From Rotaria sp. Silwood1 (Eukaryota; Rotifera; Eurotatoria; Philodinida; Philodinidae), in NCBI GenBank assembly GCA_905250075.1, contig CAJNOP010000046.1:188112-252111 (forward strand): a stretch of 64,000 bases of DNA, given 5' to 3'. How positions within the stretch are numbered: the first letter of the stretch is position 1; each line of letters begins with the position of its first letter. A program made the translations under genes and the position numbers. The notes under the pieces were generated by a model that did not search any database, was not told the origin of the DNA, and saw only the letters and a list, made by a program, of their open reading frames with translations. Of the stretch, positions 25,101 to 36,638 are shown in pieces.

Positions 25101-25802
25101 TTCAGAATTCTAATATGAAATATTTAATCACGAAAAAATATCAATATAGATAGGATGCAAACCAAACGGCATGAATCAATGAAAAAACAACATGTGGCTC
25201 ATTAATAAAGTTTCATAAATAAAAAAAAAAAATATATATCACAAGTATTGTACCCAGCAGAAAAGCAATCATTAACAAGTAGATGTTATCTATGTCAGAG
25301 AATTCGATGATAAAATAACGACGACAGCTGTTTGGTCATTAATAGATAAAAGGTACCGGAACATGATTTTACTTTTTAACAATTTATCAAAATGAACCAT
25401 ATTTACATTAATATAAATCAATATTACTTCTCTAATTAGTATCACATCTTTTTTTATCAATATGAAATATTTATTATAATCGATATATCGATGAAATTGT
25501 TTTTAAAAATAAACACATCAAGACAAAATCTGAACATAATCAAATCATATCGTAACCCCGTTATTTCAATCAAAAATTTGATAAGAAAATACACTAAACT
25601 ATTTTTCAGATCATATCAATTCATTTTCATATTTAAAGTCTCACAAAACTATAAGTAAAAAATAATCATGATGTGCGCCCTCTGATGCATTATTATTCCT
25701 TGTTATATTTCTAGTCTAGAAAAGCCAATAACACAGAAACGAATGAATCATCAATTTTGAAATAAAATTAATTATTTATTTGTTCGTTCAGTTTGATATA
25801 TT
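22139..25802. other. Gene-free interval between tetraspanin A and the four-Ig gene
   Basis: 3.7 kb of AT-rich DNA. It contains the short TIR element with a poly-C run at 24258-24492 (separate entry). No gene was recognised elsewhere. Confidence 0.5.
24258..24492. mobile_element. Short element with 11-bp terminal inverted repeats and a poly-C tract
   Basis: GGGTGTTCCGA at 24258-24268 is matched in inverted orientation at 24482-24492, bounding 235 bp. The interior is strikingly G-rich on this strand at the left (GGGGGAGGGG, GGAGGGGGGG) and has a 21-base C run (24458-24478) near the right end, unlike any surrounding DNA. Size and TIRs suggest a MITE-like element. No clear target-site duplication was seen, so the family is unassigned. 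Confidence 0.5.
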
Positions 25803-28223
25803 TTAGTTAATAAATTGAAGAATAAAAACTTGTCGTTTAATACCTCGATTATTTTTTGCTATACATGTCACTGTTCGATTTGATTCATATGAATTATTTT
25901 CATTTGTTGCTATTATATATTCAATTTTATCAGAAAGTATTTCTTCGTTCGTCAATATTTTAACATCTCCTAATAACCATTGATAAGTAGGCATAGGATT
26001 TCCATTTAATGAACAACGTATAAGATTTTCAATATTTTTTTTAATCGATAAAAAAACATATTCATTTTTATAAGGTTCTACATATTCAGGTGAACCTAAT
26101 CAATAATTTTTTATATAATGAGTATTATTGAATAGCTTTTTAATAATCTTACCATAAACATCGAGATATAAATTAGATGTTAATGAATAACTATGATTAT
26201 CATCATTAGTTGTTACATGACAAGTATAAATTCCAGAATGAATATTTGAAATATGTTTAATTCGTAAATAATCATAACCATTTAATGATGACATATCTTC
26301 TAGAGAATTATTCGGTATAAGAAATGTATACCAAGCTGGTAATGCTGAAAATATTGGACAAAGTAATGTTATTGTATCATTTATTTCAGAATAAATATAT
26401 TTTTCTCGATTAGATATTTGACGTGGACCACCACCAACTAATAAAAATCTATATGAAAATAGAGATTTTTAAATTAAAATAACTTTACCACTAAGAAAAT
26501 ATACTCGAACACCAACAAGACCATTATGTAATCGAACTATACATTCATAATAACCTTCATTTTCATGTTTAACATTTTGAAATTGTATATAATTTGAATG
26601 TTGTCGTATACGTTCATAATGTTGAACAAAATCAATATGAAAATCAGCTATATCTTCTTTTGTATAAGTTATATTTTCATCGGGACCACAATATCTTTCT
26701 GTATAATTAATATCAGTATCAATAAGTATTCGATCATAACCTTCAAAACGATAATCAATTAGTTCAGTAGCTAAAACAAAAGAGTTCATAAGATTTTTTT
26801 TTTTTCTTCATTCAACATCTTTAAAATTTACGATCATTAGTTATAAAAAAATGTTTTTCATCAATAATTATTTCATTTTCATCTTTTAATTGACAAATTG
26901 CAATTCCTTCGTTATTTATTAGAAAAGAATCTATGATTAAATTAGCATTATTAATTACATTCATTTGACCATCATGATTATATAATATCCATGATATATG
27001 TTCACTACTTGTTAATGGTCTATTTGTCTCACATTTTTGTTCGAATCGTGAACCTATTTGTACGAATTGTTTTGGTTTTAGTTTCCAAATAATAAGTTCT
27101 ATATGAAGAAAAAAAACAAGCAAAAATGTTTTGTTTTTCTAGATGTTTAATTGATGAGAACTATTTTTTTTGTCTTTGCTTATTTCAATGTCACGAAAAC
27201 GAACTATTTCATCAACATCAAATAAACCATCGTATCTTAATTTTGATCATGAATCATATGGTTGGAAAGCAAATATTGATTATCGTGAACATCCTGAACT
27301 CTATCGAATAGGTCGTGGTGAACAAGGTGTTTTAATTTGTCAACCATATAAAAATGAAATATGTCCACATTGGCGTTTTAAAACTATTGAACAAGCTATT
27401 CAATCATCAGATAAAATTTATGAACTTTTTTTAAATTATCTTCATCAAAATGATTTTGTTGGAGCTGATATGGCTCGAAAATATCTACAAATGGGCTTTA
27501 CTCGGTCAAGACGTTATGCTAATCATACTAGTGGAAGAAAATATGATAAAAAAACTTTTGATATATTACCACAAGAAGAAACTCATATGAACAATGAAAA
27601 AGCTCAATCAGCAAATATTTTTAAAGAAAAATGGTTTGAAGCGAAAAATAATGAATTATATAAAGAAATGGCTAATAAACATCGAACTATGTACGAAAAA
27701 AATCAACAAGAAACTCAACGAAAGATTAATAATAAAAAATAGAACCGATCAAATTTGTTTTGTAAAATAGTTCTTTGAAAATATTGTATATTTTTCTTTA
27801 TTTAAACTATTTTTTTTCGAATAAATAGACCTATAAATATTTCTGAAAAAAAACCTTAAAACTTTGATCATGTAGTTTTAAATAAAGGTCATATAAACTT
27901 GTATTTTTCTTTAGTTATAAAGAGACACGTGCAAATATTTGTTTGCAAATTTGTTATGCATACAATGTAAAACAAACCAGATCTTCCGGAATAAAAAATA
28001 ATTGATGATAAAATCAAATAAAATACAATATACTAGACTATTTCATAAGAATTAATTTTTTTTTTATGACAGTAAACGGAACATTATATTTACAATGGCA
28101 AAGTTTTCAAAGAAAAAAACTTTTATCAATTCTGTTGTACTATCGAAGAGTCAATTTTGATTTACCTGCAACAATAAAAGTAATGCAAATAGTCATATAG
28201 ATAAAGATGACGACGGTTTTCAT
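25803..28223 (-). CDS. Secreted protein with four Ig-like domains
   Basis: Five exons: 28223..28166, 27098..26832, 26770..26489, 26437..26153, 26095..25803, giving 394 residues; all introns are phase 1. Exon 1 encodes only a signal peptide (MKTVVIFIYMTICITFIVA). Exons 2-5 each encode one Ig-like module with its two cysteines. Clear examples are domain 2 (ending EGYYEC), domain 3 (LLCP to SGIYTC) and domain 4 (IRCS to VTCIA, with NGNPMPTYQW typical of I-set domains). The protein ends shortly after domain 4 without a transmembrane segment, so it is probably secreted. The acceptor of exon 4 was placed at 26439-26438 because the nearer AG would introduce a stop. Intron 1 (1.07 kb) contains the DUF4385 gene on the opposite strand. 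Confidence 0.83.
27188..27742 (+). CDS. DUF4385 family protein, nested antisense in an intron
   Basis: Intronless ORF of 184 residues from the ATG at 27188; a longer frame from 27170 would need a TTG start. The core reads EHPELYRIGRGEQGVLICQ, then CPHWRFKT, DFVGADMARKYLQMG, RSRRYANH and, after a linker, SANIFKEKW. This is the pattern I recall for the DUF4385 family (PF14328), which is known from bacteria, phages and some algae. Its biochemical function is unknown to me. Codon use is AT-rich like the neighbours, so any transfer is old. An acceptor-like TTTTTCTAG ends 45 nt upstream. The last 45 residues are lysine- and glutamine-rich. The gene lies wholly inside intron 1 of the minus-strand four-Ig gene. 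Family assignment is from memory. Confidence 0.8.
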   Translation: MSRKRTISSTSNKPSYLNFDHESYGWKANIDYREHPELYRIGRGEQGVLICQPYKNEICPHWRFKTIEQAIQSSDKIYELFLNYLHQNDFVGADMARKYLQMGFTRSRRYANHTSGRKYDKKTFDILPQEETHMNNEKAQSANIFKEKWFEAKNNELYKEMANKHRTMYEKNQQETQRKINNKK

Positions 28224-28734
28224 GATGCTTTGATTATAAAATTTTGGTTTTTTTGGTTTCGTAAAAATACTATTTTTGATTTGCCGCCAGTATCACATTT
28301 CATTCTTTTATTTGCTTTCTTTCAAAAATCATATTAAGAAATTAACAAATAAAAAAATAAAATGAAAAGTATATATACTGAAGTTTTTTTTCGTAAAATA
28401 ATGTTTTGCAAAGTAAAAGAAAATTAGAAGAGAAATGATATGAATAGATGCTCAACAATAGCAAAAGAAAACGATATTCATTAGATTGAGACAATAGTTG
28501 TAAAATATTGAGAATATTTTCTTGAACGCGTGTAGTAACAATAAAAGATAGTGTTCTAAATGATAAGGTAGAACAACAGAGATTTTTAAATAGATAAACA
28601 TATCATGAAAATATATCTGAATATCTTTCATACAAGCTTACAAGATTTAAAGTAAAACACACAACAAGAAAAATAAATGTCTAAATAAATAATATAATAT
28701 ATCGTATATATTGTTTTATTCAATAAGGCTATTG
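28224..28734. other. Intergenic spacer between tetraspanin B and the four-Ig gene
   Basis: About 510 bp between two genes of the same strand, presumably holding the 3' UTR of tetraspanin B and the promoter of the Ig gene. AT-rich. No specific site can be assigned. Confidence 0.4.
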
Positions 28735-29979
28735 TTAAGATGAATAATGGTCCGGTTTACGTTTACGACAACATAAAGCCAAAGCAACAATGAATGCAAT
28801 TAACTAAAACAAATGAATATTTAAAAAAAATATATTTCTATCAAAACGAATAATTACTTCAATGACGAGAATGACAACAGCACCCACAATAATCCATGTC
28901 TTAGCAGTGTCAATTAAATTCATAAATTTATCATAACATCCCTAGAAAAAAAAATATATATAAACTTTTATCTAGCAGCATACAATCAAACAAACTGACC
29001 ACTTCATATATATTAGTGCCATTAATAGCACAATAAGCAGCTGATTCTAATTTATCAAAGGGTAAATTATTCCAATCTCCTGTAAAAGAACTAATAGGAC
29101 AACATGTTATTGGGTATGTAAAGTTTCGAGTATTATTTGCCATGGATGCATTCCACCATGAATTTGTCCGATTCCATTTTGGTACATCATTAATAAAATC
29201 AGATTTATTATAAACACCACAACATTGAAACTAGAAAAAAACAAAAAGGTAAAAGACATAATGTTTAAATTAAATTTAGTTCTTCAAAAGTACGTACATT
29301 AAACATAATAAAATCCCAAGCTATTGAGATTGCTGATGGTTTTGGTAGAGTACTACCAGTTTGTAATCCAAATGGACCTTCATATGTACTACGAACTGCA
29401 TCTTTTAATTTTGGTTTAATAGTTTCTTCAAATTTAGATTTAAAAGCAACAAAATAAATTGTTATAGCGATTTCAAAAAGTATTATTATTCCAATAATAA
29501 TAGCATACTAAAATTTGAAAAATTCATAAGACATAAAGAAAAATTTTCACTTACAATTATTAAAAATACTTTCACTTGTTTCACAGCACCACAACATCCA
29601 AGAAATCCAATAATTAAAAGAATAGAACCAAGAATAATAATAACAATTGCCATAACTTCAAGATATGATAAACCTGTTTCGACTCCAGGATCTAAGTAAC
29701 AAACAAAAACAATAAAATAATTTTATGTTTTTTTTTCTTTGTTTCGAAATCTACTAGAATTAATTGGAAAAATTTCTTTTATTTTTTTAAGTGATGGGTC
29801 AACCATAATATAAATTCCAACCGCTAATAACGCAAGACCAATTAACTAATAATAAAATTCAAATAAATGGTGTTTTAAAGACATAAAGTATTCAATAAAC
29901 TTACAAAAAAGATCAAATTCAACACTACAATCAAAAAACGCATTGTCTTCATTCCACAACTCATTCCACCGTGACCCAT
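28735..29979 (-). CDS. Tetraspanin (paralogue B)
   Basis: Seven exons: 29979..29905, 29845..29755, 29691..29555, 29507..29298, 29230..29000, 28941..28858, 28803..28735, giving 298 residues. Four transmembrane segments, with inner-loop GCCGAVKQ after TM2. The large extracellular loop has QCCG, TCC, YC and GCY (six cysteines) and WNRTN-WW, shared almost exactly with paralogue A. The start MGHGGM is also shared with A. The cytosolic tail is short (CCRKRKPDHYSS), with two cysteines next to TM4 that could be palmitoylated. Exon sizes and phases match A, so the two arose by duplication. An acceptor (TTCTCTAG) lies 41 nt before the ATG. Confidence 0.94.
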
Positions 29980-32900
29980 CTTTGTTTGTAATAATACTTT
30001 TCAATATCTACGTATGTAATCTAGAGAAAATAAAAAATAAAAAAATAAAAATCTCAAATGAATCTTGTTTTTCAACAAGTAAATTATATAATAAAATAAA
30101 AGAATATGAATGATCAAAAAAAAAACATACAACAACATAGTAGTTGTGATGTTTTGACTAATATATATTGACTTTCATATTCCTCACAGACAAAAAGAAT
30201 AATTTTTTTTTCTCTTACATCTAGAAAAAAAGAGGAAAAAAGACTTCTACTAAGAACTTTCTCTCTCTTCTTTTTTTTTCACGGATGTCATTAAACGAGT
30301 TTTGAAGGTACACTAAGTAACTAGTGTCGTAATCAGAGAAAAACTCAATTTCCTCTAGGAATGTTTGATTTCCCATAGAAAATTTGAAAACCATATGAGT
30401 AGTACTGTCATGTACTACTTTCAGTTCTAGAATTCTTTTTCTGGTTATACAACTACATCACTAACAAAAAATTTGTACTATATCAGGAAGAACGAATAGG
30501 TGACAAAAAAATACGCCTACATAACGTATATATTTGACAAGAATAATAACATTATATGGTTGTTGTCGATATGAAGAAGAAAGAACAGTTCCATAGGAAA
30601 CTATTAACGCTTAAAAAAAAGTTTTATCACATATGACTCTCATGTTGTGCATGACATAAATCCAAAAGAAAAAATGAAGAACTAAGCAAATTAATCATTT
30701 TATTTTATCGGAGAGTACTTTTTTCTTAAGTGTTTTGGTTTGGACGTAATATTTAACACATTCACCATGATTCAAATTCCATAGAAACTAACATCTTTAA
30801 ATACGTTTTATTAGAAAACAAAACACACCACAAGATGCAACATGAAAAGCTCTACAATCTACATCATAAAACTTATTTCAATTGTGTACTTTTTGTTTTC
30901 AAAATAAACTAAAATTGTGTGTGACCAATTTTTGAGGTTGCGAAAATTGATTGCACAGAATTTTACTTTTTTCGAAAACAAACAATAAACTTTACGATGT
31001 AGATTGTAGAGCGCTTCACACTGCATCTTGTGCTATATTTTGTTTTTTCTTACGAAATAATATTAGGTGATAAAAAGATGCAACAAGAAAAATGAAATTT
31101 CACATTCGTGCAGAAAAAATGACCGTTTCGCAACTTTGAGAACTAGTTACGCACAGTTTTATTTTCTTTGAGAACAAAAATTACACCATTAAAATAAGCT
31201 TTACTATGGGGATTGTAGAGCTTTTCACGCTGAATCTTACGGTATATGTTGCTTTTTTAATAAAACGTATTTAGAGATTAAAATATGAAATGCAAAGTGG
31301 GGTCCACCGGTGGACCCCATCGTGGTGAATGTGTTAATAGTCTTCACCTGTATATCATAGAGAAAAGAATCGTACTCTTTTTTTTCTTCAAGCTACTAGA
31401 TTATCGCAGTATAAATGTCTTCGCATTTATAGTAGTTGAATGCATCATACTAATAATGAACAGTAAAGTTCAGTAAATATTTGTCAATTTTTATTTTCTA
31501 ACAGACGACTTATGGTTTTCAGAATAAACTTTGTTGTTTTTGGCTAATAATTCTACTGAAATTTCTCCATGACATCATCACAAGCAAACATAGTCTTTAA
31601 AATCAATTTAGATTGATTGTTATAAAGTGTGTGAAGTATTGTTTTTGACTTTAAAATATCAATAGACTAGTAAAGAGCTATTTATCTGATTTCATCGTTG
31701 ACTGTGAAAAAATGATCGATATGAAATGTGTCATAAGAGTAGATAAATACTACATCTATCATATTCTCATTTGATTATAGTGAATTGACATGTTTTTCTC
31801 TATGCTTATGCTACTTTCTTAAAGCAAAAATAATACAATATCGAAAGAAAACGCAAAAAATATAATAAAAAACCAAACGATAAATTCGTATAAAACATAT
31901 AATTCATGCCTACTTCATAGATTTGACATTATTCTCTTCATAAATACACTATATACACCGTCGATATTAGTAAAGAATTAGAATATGAGTAGTATTTATA
32001 TTTCTATGTGTGTGAAAGAATGTTTTGATATATTTCATGCAATAAGCAGAATTTTAATATTTATTTTAAGAAATAAAAGTCAATAATATGACACAAAATA
32101 CTACTTTTTTCCTTATCTGTAAACTATATATAAATATATTCTCGGATTAGAACTGGATCGATCATCAAAACTCAACAAATTACAATAGGTACTTTTAGTT
32201 TCTTTCTCTACCTACTAGATGATATCAAGATCCATAAAGATCTGTGTTTAGATTTTCATAGAATATTTAGGATTCGAAAAAGAAAATCAAATAACACTAC
32301 AGGCTTGTATATTTGATTATGTGCACGTATATTTGACATTTTCCTTTTTTTTCTTTCTTCTTCTCGCATAAATCATTATACAGCTTTTCAAACAGACTGT
32401 TATAATTATTACAAATTTTTTTTCTTCCGTTATTACCAGTGCTGGGCTGTTCAAGAAAAAAGAAAATAAATGCGAGACACCAGAGAAAACCGGTGCGCAA
32501 TGAGAACGATAAAAAAAAGGAAGAAATAGAGGTAATGGCACCGGCTAGTTATACTAAAAACTTATATGAAAGAAGAAAAGATGGCGTTATTTTATTAAAC
32601 TGTCATTCATGTTCATATATTTTACAATAATAAAAATGATGATAATAAATGAAGATGTTATTTTAAAAAACCTATCATTGATTATTTGCACAAGAAGATT
32701 ATTTAAAATAAAAAACAAACGAGACTCAAATTTGAAATGATATAAAACCAAGAGGAAAAAAATAGATATCAACGATATGTTTTTATACAATGCTAAAGCT
32801 ATGTGTACCAAGTCACTAAAGTCTAGTTCAAAGTCGATCTATTCTATGCCTATAAAATATCTATGCCAATGAAGTTATCATGATAAATGAATGCAAACAT

Positions 32901-33655
32901 TTGGTATTCGATAGTTTAGTCTAGGAAAACTTTATGACTTTCGACACATGATAATGAGGCAAGAAAAAGTCATTTGTAACTTGAGAATAATATAGTCATA
33001 ATCTTTTTTTTTCTTCAAAACAAAGTTCAATTGTGACTTGTAACATAATATTTCATCCGTTTTTATATTCTCAAAGAACCAAATATTATTCCTTTTTGTT
33101 AGCCATATATAAAAACTACAGAGAATTCTATGCATGTAATATGTCTTTACGTGCTTGGTTAACACCCCTGTATGATATGTCTTATATTTAACCAACAGAA
33201 AACTAAAGTCAAATTATATTTTATTGAAGAGAAGATCAGATTTTAATGTTCAATATAAAGAACAAGCTTTTTTGCGTGATCCATAGCTGTTTGACTATTA
33301 TCAAGAACGTTCCAGAAATTGTCATAAAGGAAAAAATACATAGTAAGTGATGATGTTTGCTAAGACATTAAATAGACTAATTTTAAAAATTTCTTTTTCT
33401 TTTAAAACACTCACTCTCTTGATTGCTTTTTCCTCTTTTTTTCAAGTTTCACTCGTAGTAAATTCCATTTTTTTTTCTTTTTTTTTGTTGTTTTTGTCGA
33501 GTGTGGAATGCAACAATACTTGGGCGAGAAAATTAAATATTTTTACTAAAAAACAAAGAAGCTGAACATTTGTTCTTCTTTTATTTCTTTGATAACACTT
33601 TTTTCTTATTATTTTACATAGTTACAGTTGCTGGTCGAATCTTTTTTCTTTTATT
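29980..33655. other. Gene-poor interval with a piggyBac-like element
   Basis: 3.7 kb between tetraspanin B and WDR86, divergently flanked. Apart from the element at 30753-31337, I see only AT-rich DNA with pyrimidine tracts. Short ORFs at 32297-32630 overlap on both strands and are not credible. Confidence 0.5.
30753..31337. mobile_element. piggyBac-like non-autonomous element (MITE) with TTAA duplication
   Basis: TTAA at 30753-30756 and at 31334-31337 flank terminal inverted repeats CACATTCACCATGAT (left) and CACATTCACCACGAT (right, reverse complement): 14 of 15 identical. TTAA target sites are diagnostic of piggyBac-type transposition. Just inside the right end lies a perfect 22-bp palindrome centred on the ACCGGT of GGTCCACCGGTGGACC (31298-31319), a GGGGTCC-type subterminal feature as in many piggyBac relatives. 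The interior has a diverged module repeated in both orientations (30831-30865, 30996-31034, and again near 31215-31250). No transposase ORF, so the 585-bp element is non-autonomous. Confidence 0.75.
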
Positions 33656-35624
33656 ATGGGCAGTGCTGCATCAAAAGGCCGAACTAAACGTGTTCGTGAT
33701 TGGCTTTTACAAACATTAGATGAACATGAAAGTGCTATCAATTGTATGACGTTAAGTACTGATGGCAGTGTTCTGGCTACAGGTTCTGATGATCATAATA
33801 TCCGTTTATGGAGTGCTAAAACAACACCAGTTGAATGTCTTAGTGTATTAATTGGTCATGTTGATTATATTACATGTATTCTTATTGATGAAAACTTTTT
33901 AGTTAGTGCCAGTGCTGATCGTACAATTAGAAAATGGGATATAACAAATGGAGAATGTGTATTTGTTTATTCAGGTCATACATCACTTGTCAATCGAATT
34001 GTTTGTACTGGTAAGTTGAACCATATTTTTTAAGATTGAATTAAAACAATAATCAAATGAAAATAAGCAGAAAAATAAAATTCAAGAACTTTTTACTGAA
34101 ATACCTATAAAAAGAAAAAGTTGAGAAGTAAAAAATGAGTTTTTTTTTCAGTATCTATTCACACTTTCATTTCTAGGTCTAATGAGATTTTTATGATATG
34201 CAAAAAGAACATAATAAGAAAATTTCTTTCTTTTTTCATTTCAATAAACAACAAAGATCATTCAACATATGGAGGTTTCTTTTTTTTGTTACGTCACGCT
34301 ATTTCATCTCCTTGGAAAAAAAATATAAATTTTAATTTTCTAGAGTTTTATATAAAGAAAAAAAAACACGAAGAAACTATTCGATACTGTTCTTTTAGGA
34401 GATTTTCTCTTTTCAACATCATATGATCGTACAGTTCGATGTTGGGATTTTGATACTGGTGCTTGTGTACGTGTATTTCGTGGTCATAAACATGGAATAT
34501 TACCAATATTATTTATTCCAGCTGAACGTAGTGGTGGCGGTAGTGGTGGTGGTGGAGATGATGATATTGAAGAAGATATGGATATCTATGCAAAAGATAT
34601 AATTATAACGGGTTCACAAGATACAACGGCTAAAACATGGTCATTTGAAACTGGTGAATGTTTAAAAACATTTCGTGGTCATACAGGAGCAATACTTTGT
34701 ATGGCAACGGATAGACTTGGTAAAATTTTATTTACAGGATCCGGTGATAATACAATTCGTGCGTGGGATATTTATCGTGGAATAGAATTACATATTTATG
34801 ATCAACATCAAGCAGCAATTATAAATCTTCTTGTAAGAAGAATAAAATGAAATTGAATAGAAAATATAGAATTTTCTTCTTATTTTTAGTGCATAAATAA
34901 ATTACTTTTTTCTATTAGTGCTGATCATACAGCACGTTGTTGGGTTATTGATGTTGGTGATTGTACAAGAATTTATAAAGGACATAGACATACAGTTTCT
35001 TGTATTCAAGTTGATAATGGTTTTCGTATGTTATATTAATTTTGAGTATTTCATATAAAATTAATTCTTGTTTCTTCTTTTTTTTTGTGATTAGTTTTTA
35101 CTGGTTGTGGTGATTCAATAGTACGATGTTTTGATGCACGTTCTGGCGTTTTAAAACGTATGTTTAAATCACATACACTTGCTGTTAATTGCTTGCAGGT
35201 AAATCTTTTTCTTTGTGATTGATTATTAGAGCTGATCTCGAATTCAAAATTTTTCGAACTCGAAAGTAGACTTCATTGACGGAAAATTTTTCAGATGCAA
35301 ACTCAAATCCGGTTAACATGAAAATTTTAAATCCGAATTCTGTTGAAATCAATCTGACAGTTTCTATTGATTATACATATTTTTTTCAACTTTTTTATTG
35401 TTTAGATTGTTGATGACAGATTATTTAGTGGTTCTGTTGATGGTACATTAAAAGTTTGGGATATAAGTGATCTTAAAGGAGATATTAGACCAGATTCAAA
35501 ATCAGCAGTTAGTAATTTCAAAATAACAAATGGTGAACAAATTAGTACAGAAAATCGATCAGATGCTGATTCTGGTATTGATGATCGTGATTATCGCGAT
35601 CGACGTGCACAAAATATGGTTTGA
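33656..35624 (+). CDS. WDR86: WD-repeat protein 86-like
   Basis: Five exons: 33656..34010, 34399..34832, 34890..35025, 35095..35198, 35406..35624, giving 415 residues (human WDR86 is of similar size). Seven to eight WD repeats are visible through GSDDHNIRLW, SASADRTIRKWD, STSYDRTVRCWD, GSQDTTAKTW, GSGDNTIRAWD, SADHTARCW, GCGDSIVRCFD and GSVDGTLKVWD, with GH starts between them. The order and the insert in the fourth blade (a Gly/Asp/Glu-rich loop) match WDR86, whose function is poorly known. MGSAASKGR at the N-terminus is a good N-myristoylation signal (Gly2, Ser6, basic residues). The C-terminal 45 residues are hydrophilic and acidic. A beta-propeller scaffold is inferred. Confidence 0.85.
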
Positions 35625-35762
35625 AAAATCAATATATTCAGTTGGTGATATATAAATTATAATTCTTTTTCTTTGTCTTTTCTTTTAAATTCATGCAACG
35701 TTTAAGTTTTCGGAAATAAATCTATATATATATTTAATTTCATTAAATTTTCATTTTTATTT

Positions 35763-36638
35763 TTAAACATATGTCACAGTACCACGAATAAAGGCGGGTC
35801 GTTGTGTTCTATGAGTTATCCAAATACATCGTGTTGGACTTGTTTGTGATTGAATCGATGGTGTCGATAAATTTGTTGTTGGCAATGATAATGTATGAGA
35901 CTGTAAAGACGATATTGGAAGAGATGCAGTCGATTGACGAACACCAAGTGTTTTCACAAAATCATCATAAGATGGAGGCGGTAATGATGATGGATCATTG
36001 CCAATGATACTGATATCCGGATGAGAAGGAAAAAGTTCTTTATATGATGGTAAATCAGTGTTATCACCCACGATAAGGCTATAAGATGATAAAAAATTAA
36101 TATATATTAGTTATTGATTTTGAGAAAGACATATATATATATACTCAGAATTAACATCAGCACTTGTAGCTAAGGCTAAATCATAAGCTTCTTGTCGTTC
36201 TCGTAATCTCTGGATTAAAAATAATTTGAATTAAAATAATTTAAGAATAAAAAACACAAAAAATATATTTTCTTTATTTACTTGAACAAGTCGACGCCTA
36301 GTTTGCATGATTGTTAAATAACGTCGTAATGTTTGACATGTACGTAAAAATGAAATGACAGCAATAGTTAATAAAATAGCAGCAATGATATTTGAGCCTT
36401 TTTTTTTGTTTGACACATTATTTATCGATAATTGAAATAGAAAAAGTGCAATAGCAAATAAAAACAATGAAAATGTAAAACGACATAATATGCTTGATGC
36501 AAATTTGCAAGCACTCATGTGAATACTAGTATGTGTTATTGTATGATGTTGTCCATTTGATGATGGTGATGGACGACTACGAGCATGTGAATGAAAAAGT
36601 TGTCCCTGCTGACGATAATATGGCATAAAAATAACCAT
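35763..36638 (-). CDS. Two-transmembrane protein with PPxY motif
   Basis: Three exons: 36638..36282, 36209..36145, 36078..35763, giving 245 residues. An alternative start is the Met at 36626. Two hydrophobic segments are visible (about residues 46-72 and 81-98), then a basic, probably helical stretch (TRRRLVQRLRERQEAYDLALA). The long hydrophilic C-terminus has DLPSYKELFP and LPPPSYDDF; the latter contains PPSY, a consensus WW-domain ligand for NEDD4-type ubiquitin ligases. The rest of the tail is Ser/Thr-rich. I cannot assign a family. The gene converges on WDR86 with only 138 bp between stop codons. Confidence 0.75.

Noticed and set aside
27126..27311. Overlapping plus-strand ORF in another frame of the DUF4385 gene
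   Set aside because: Shadow frame with no recognisable features; the DUF4385 frame carries the conserved motifs.
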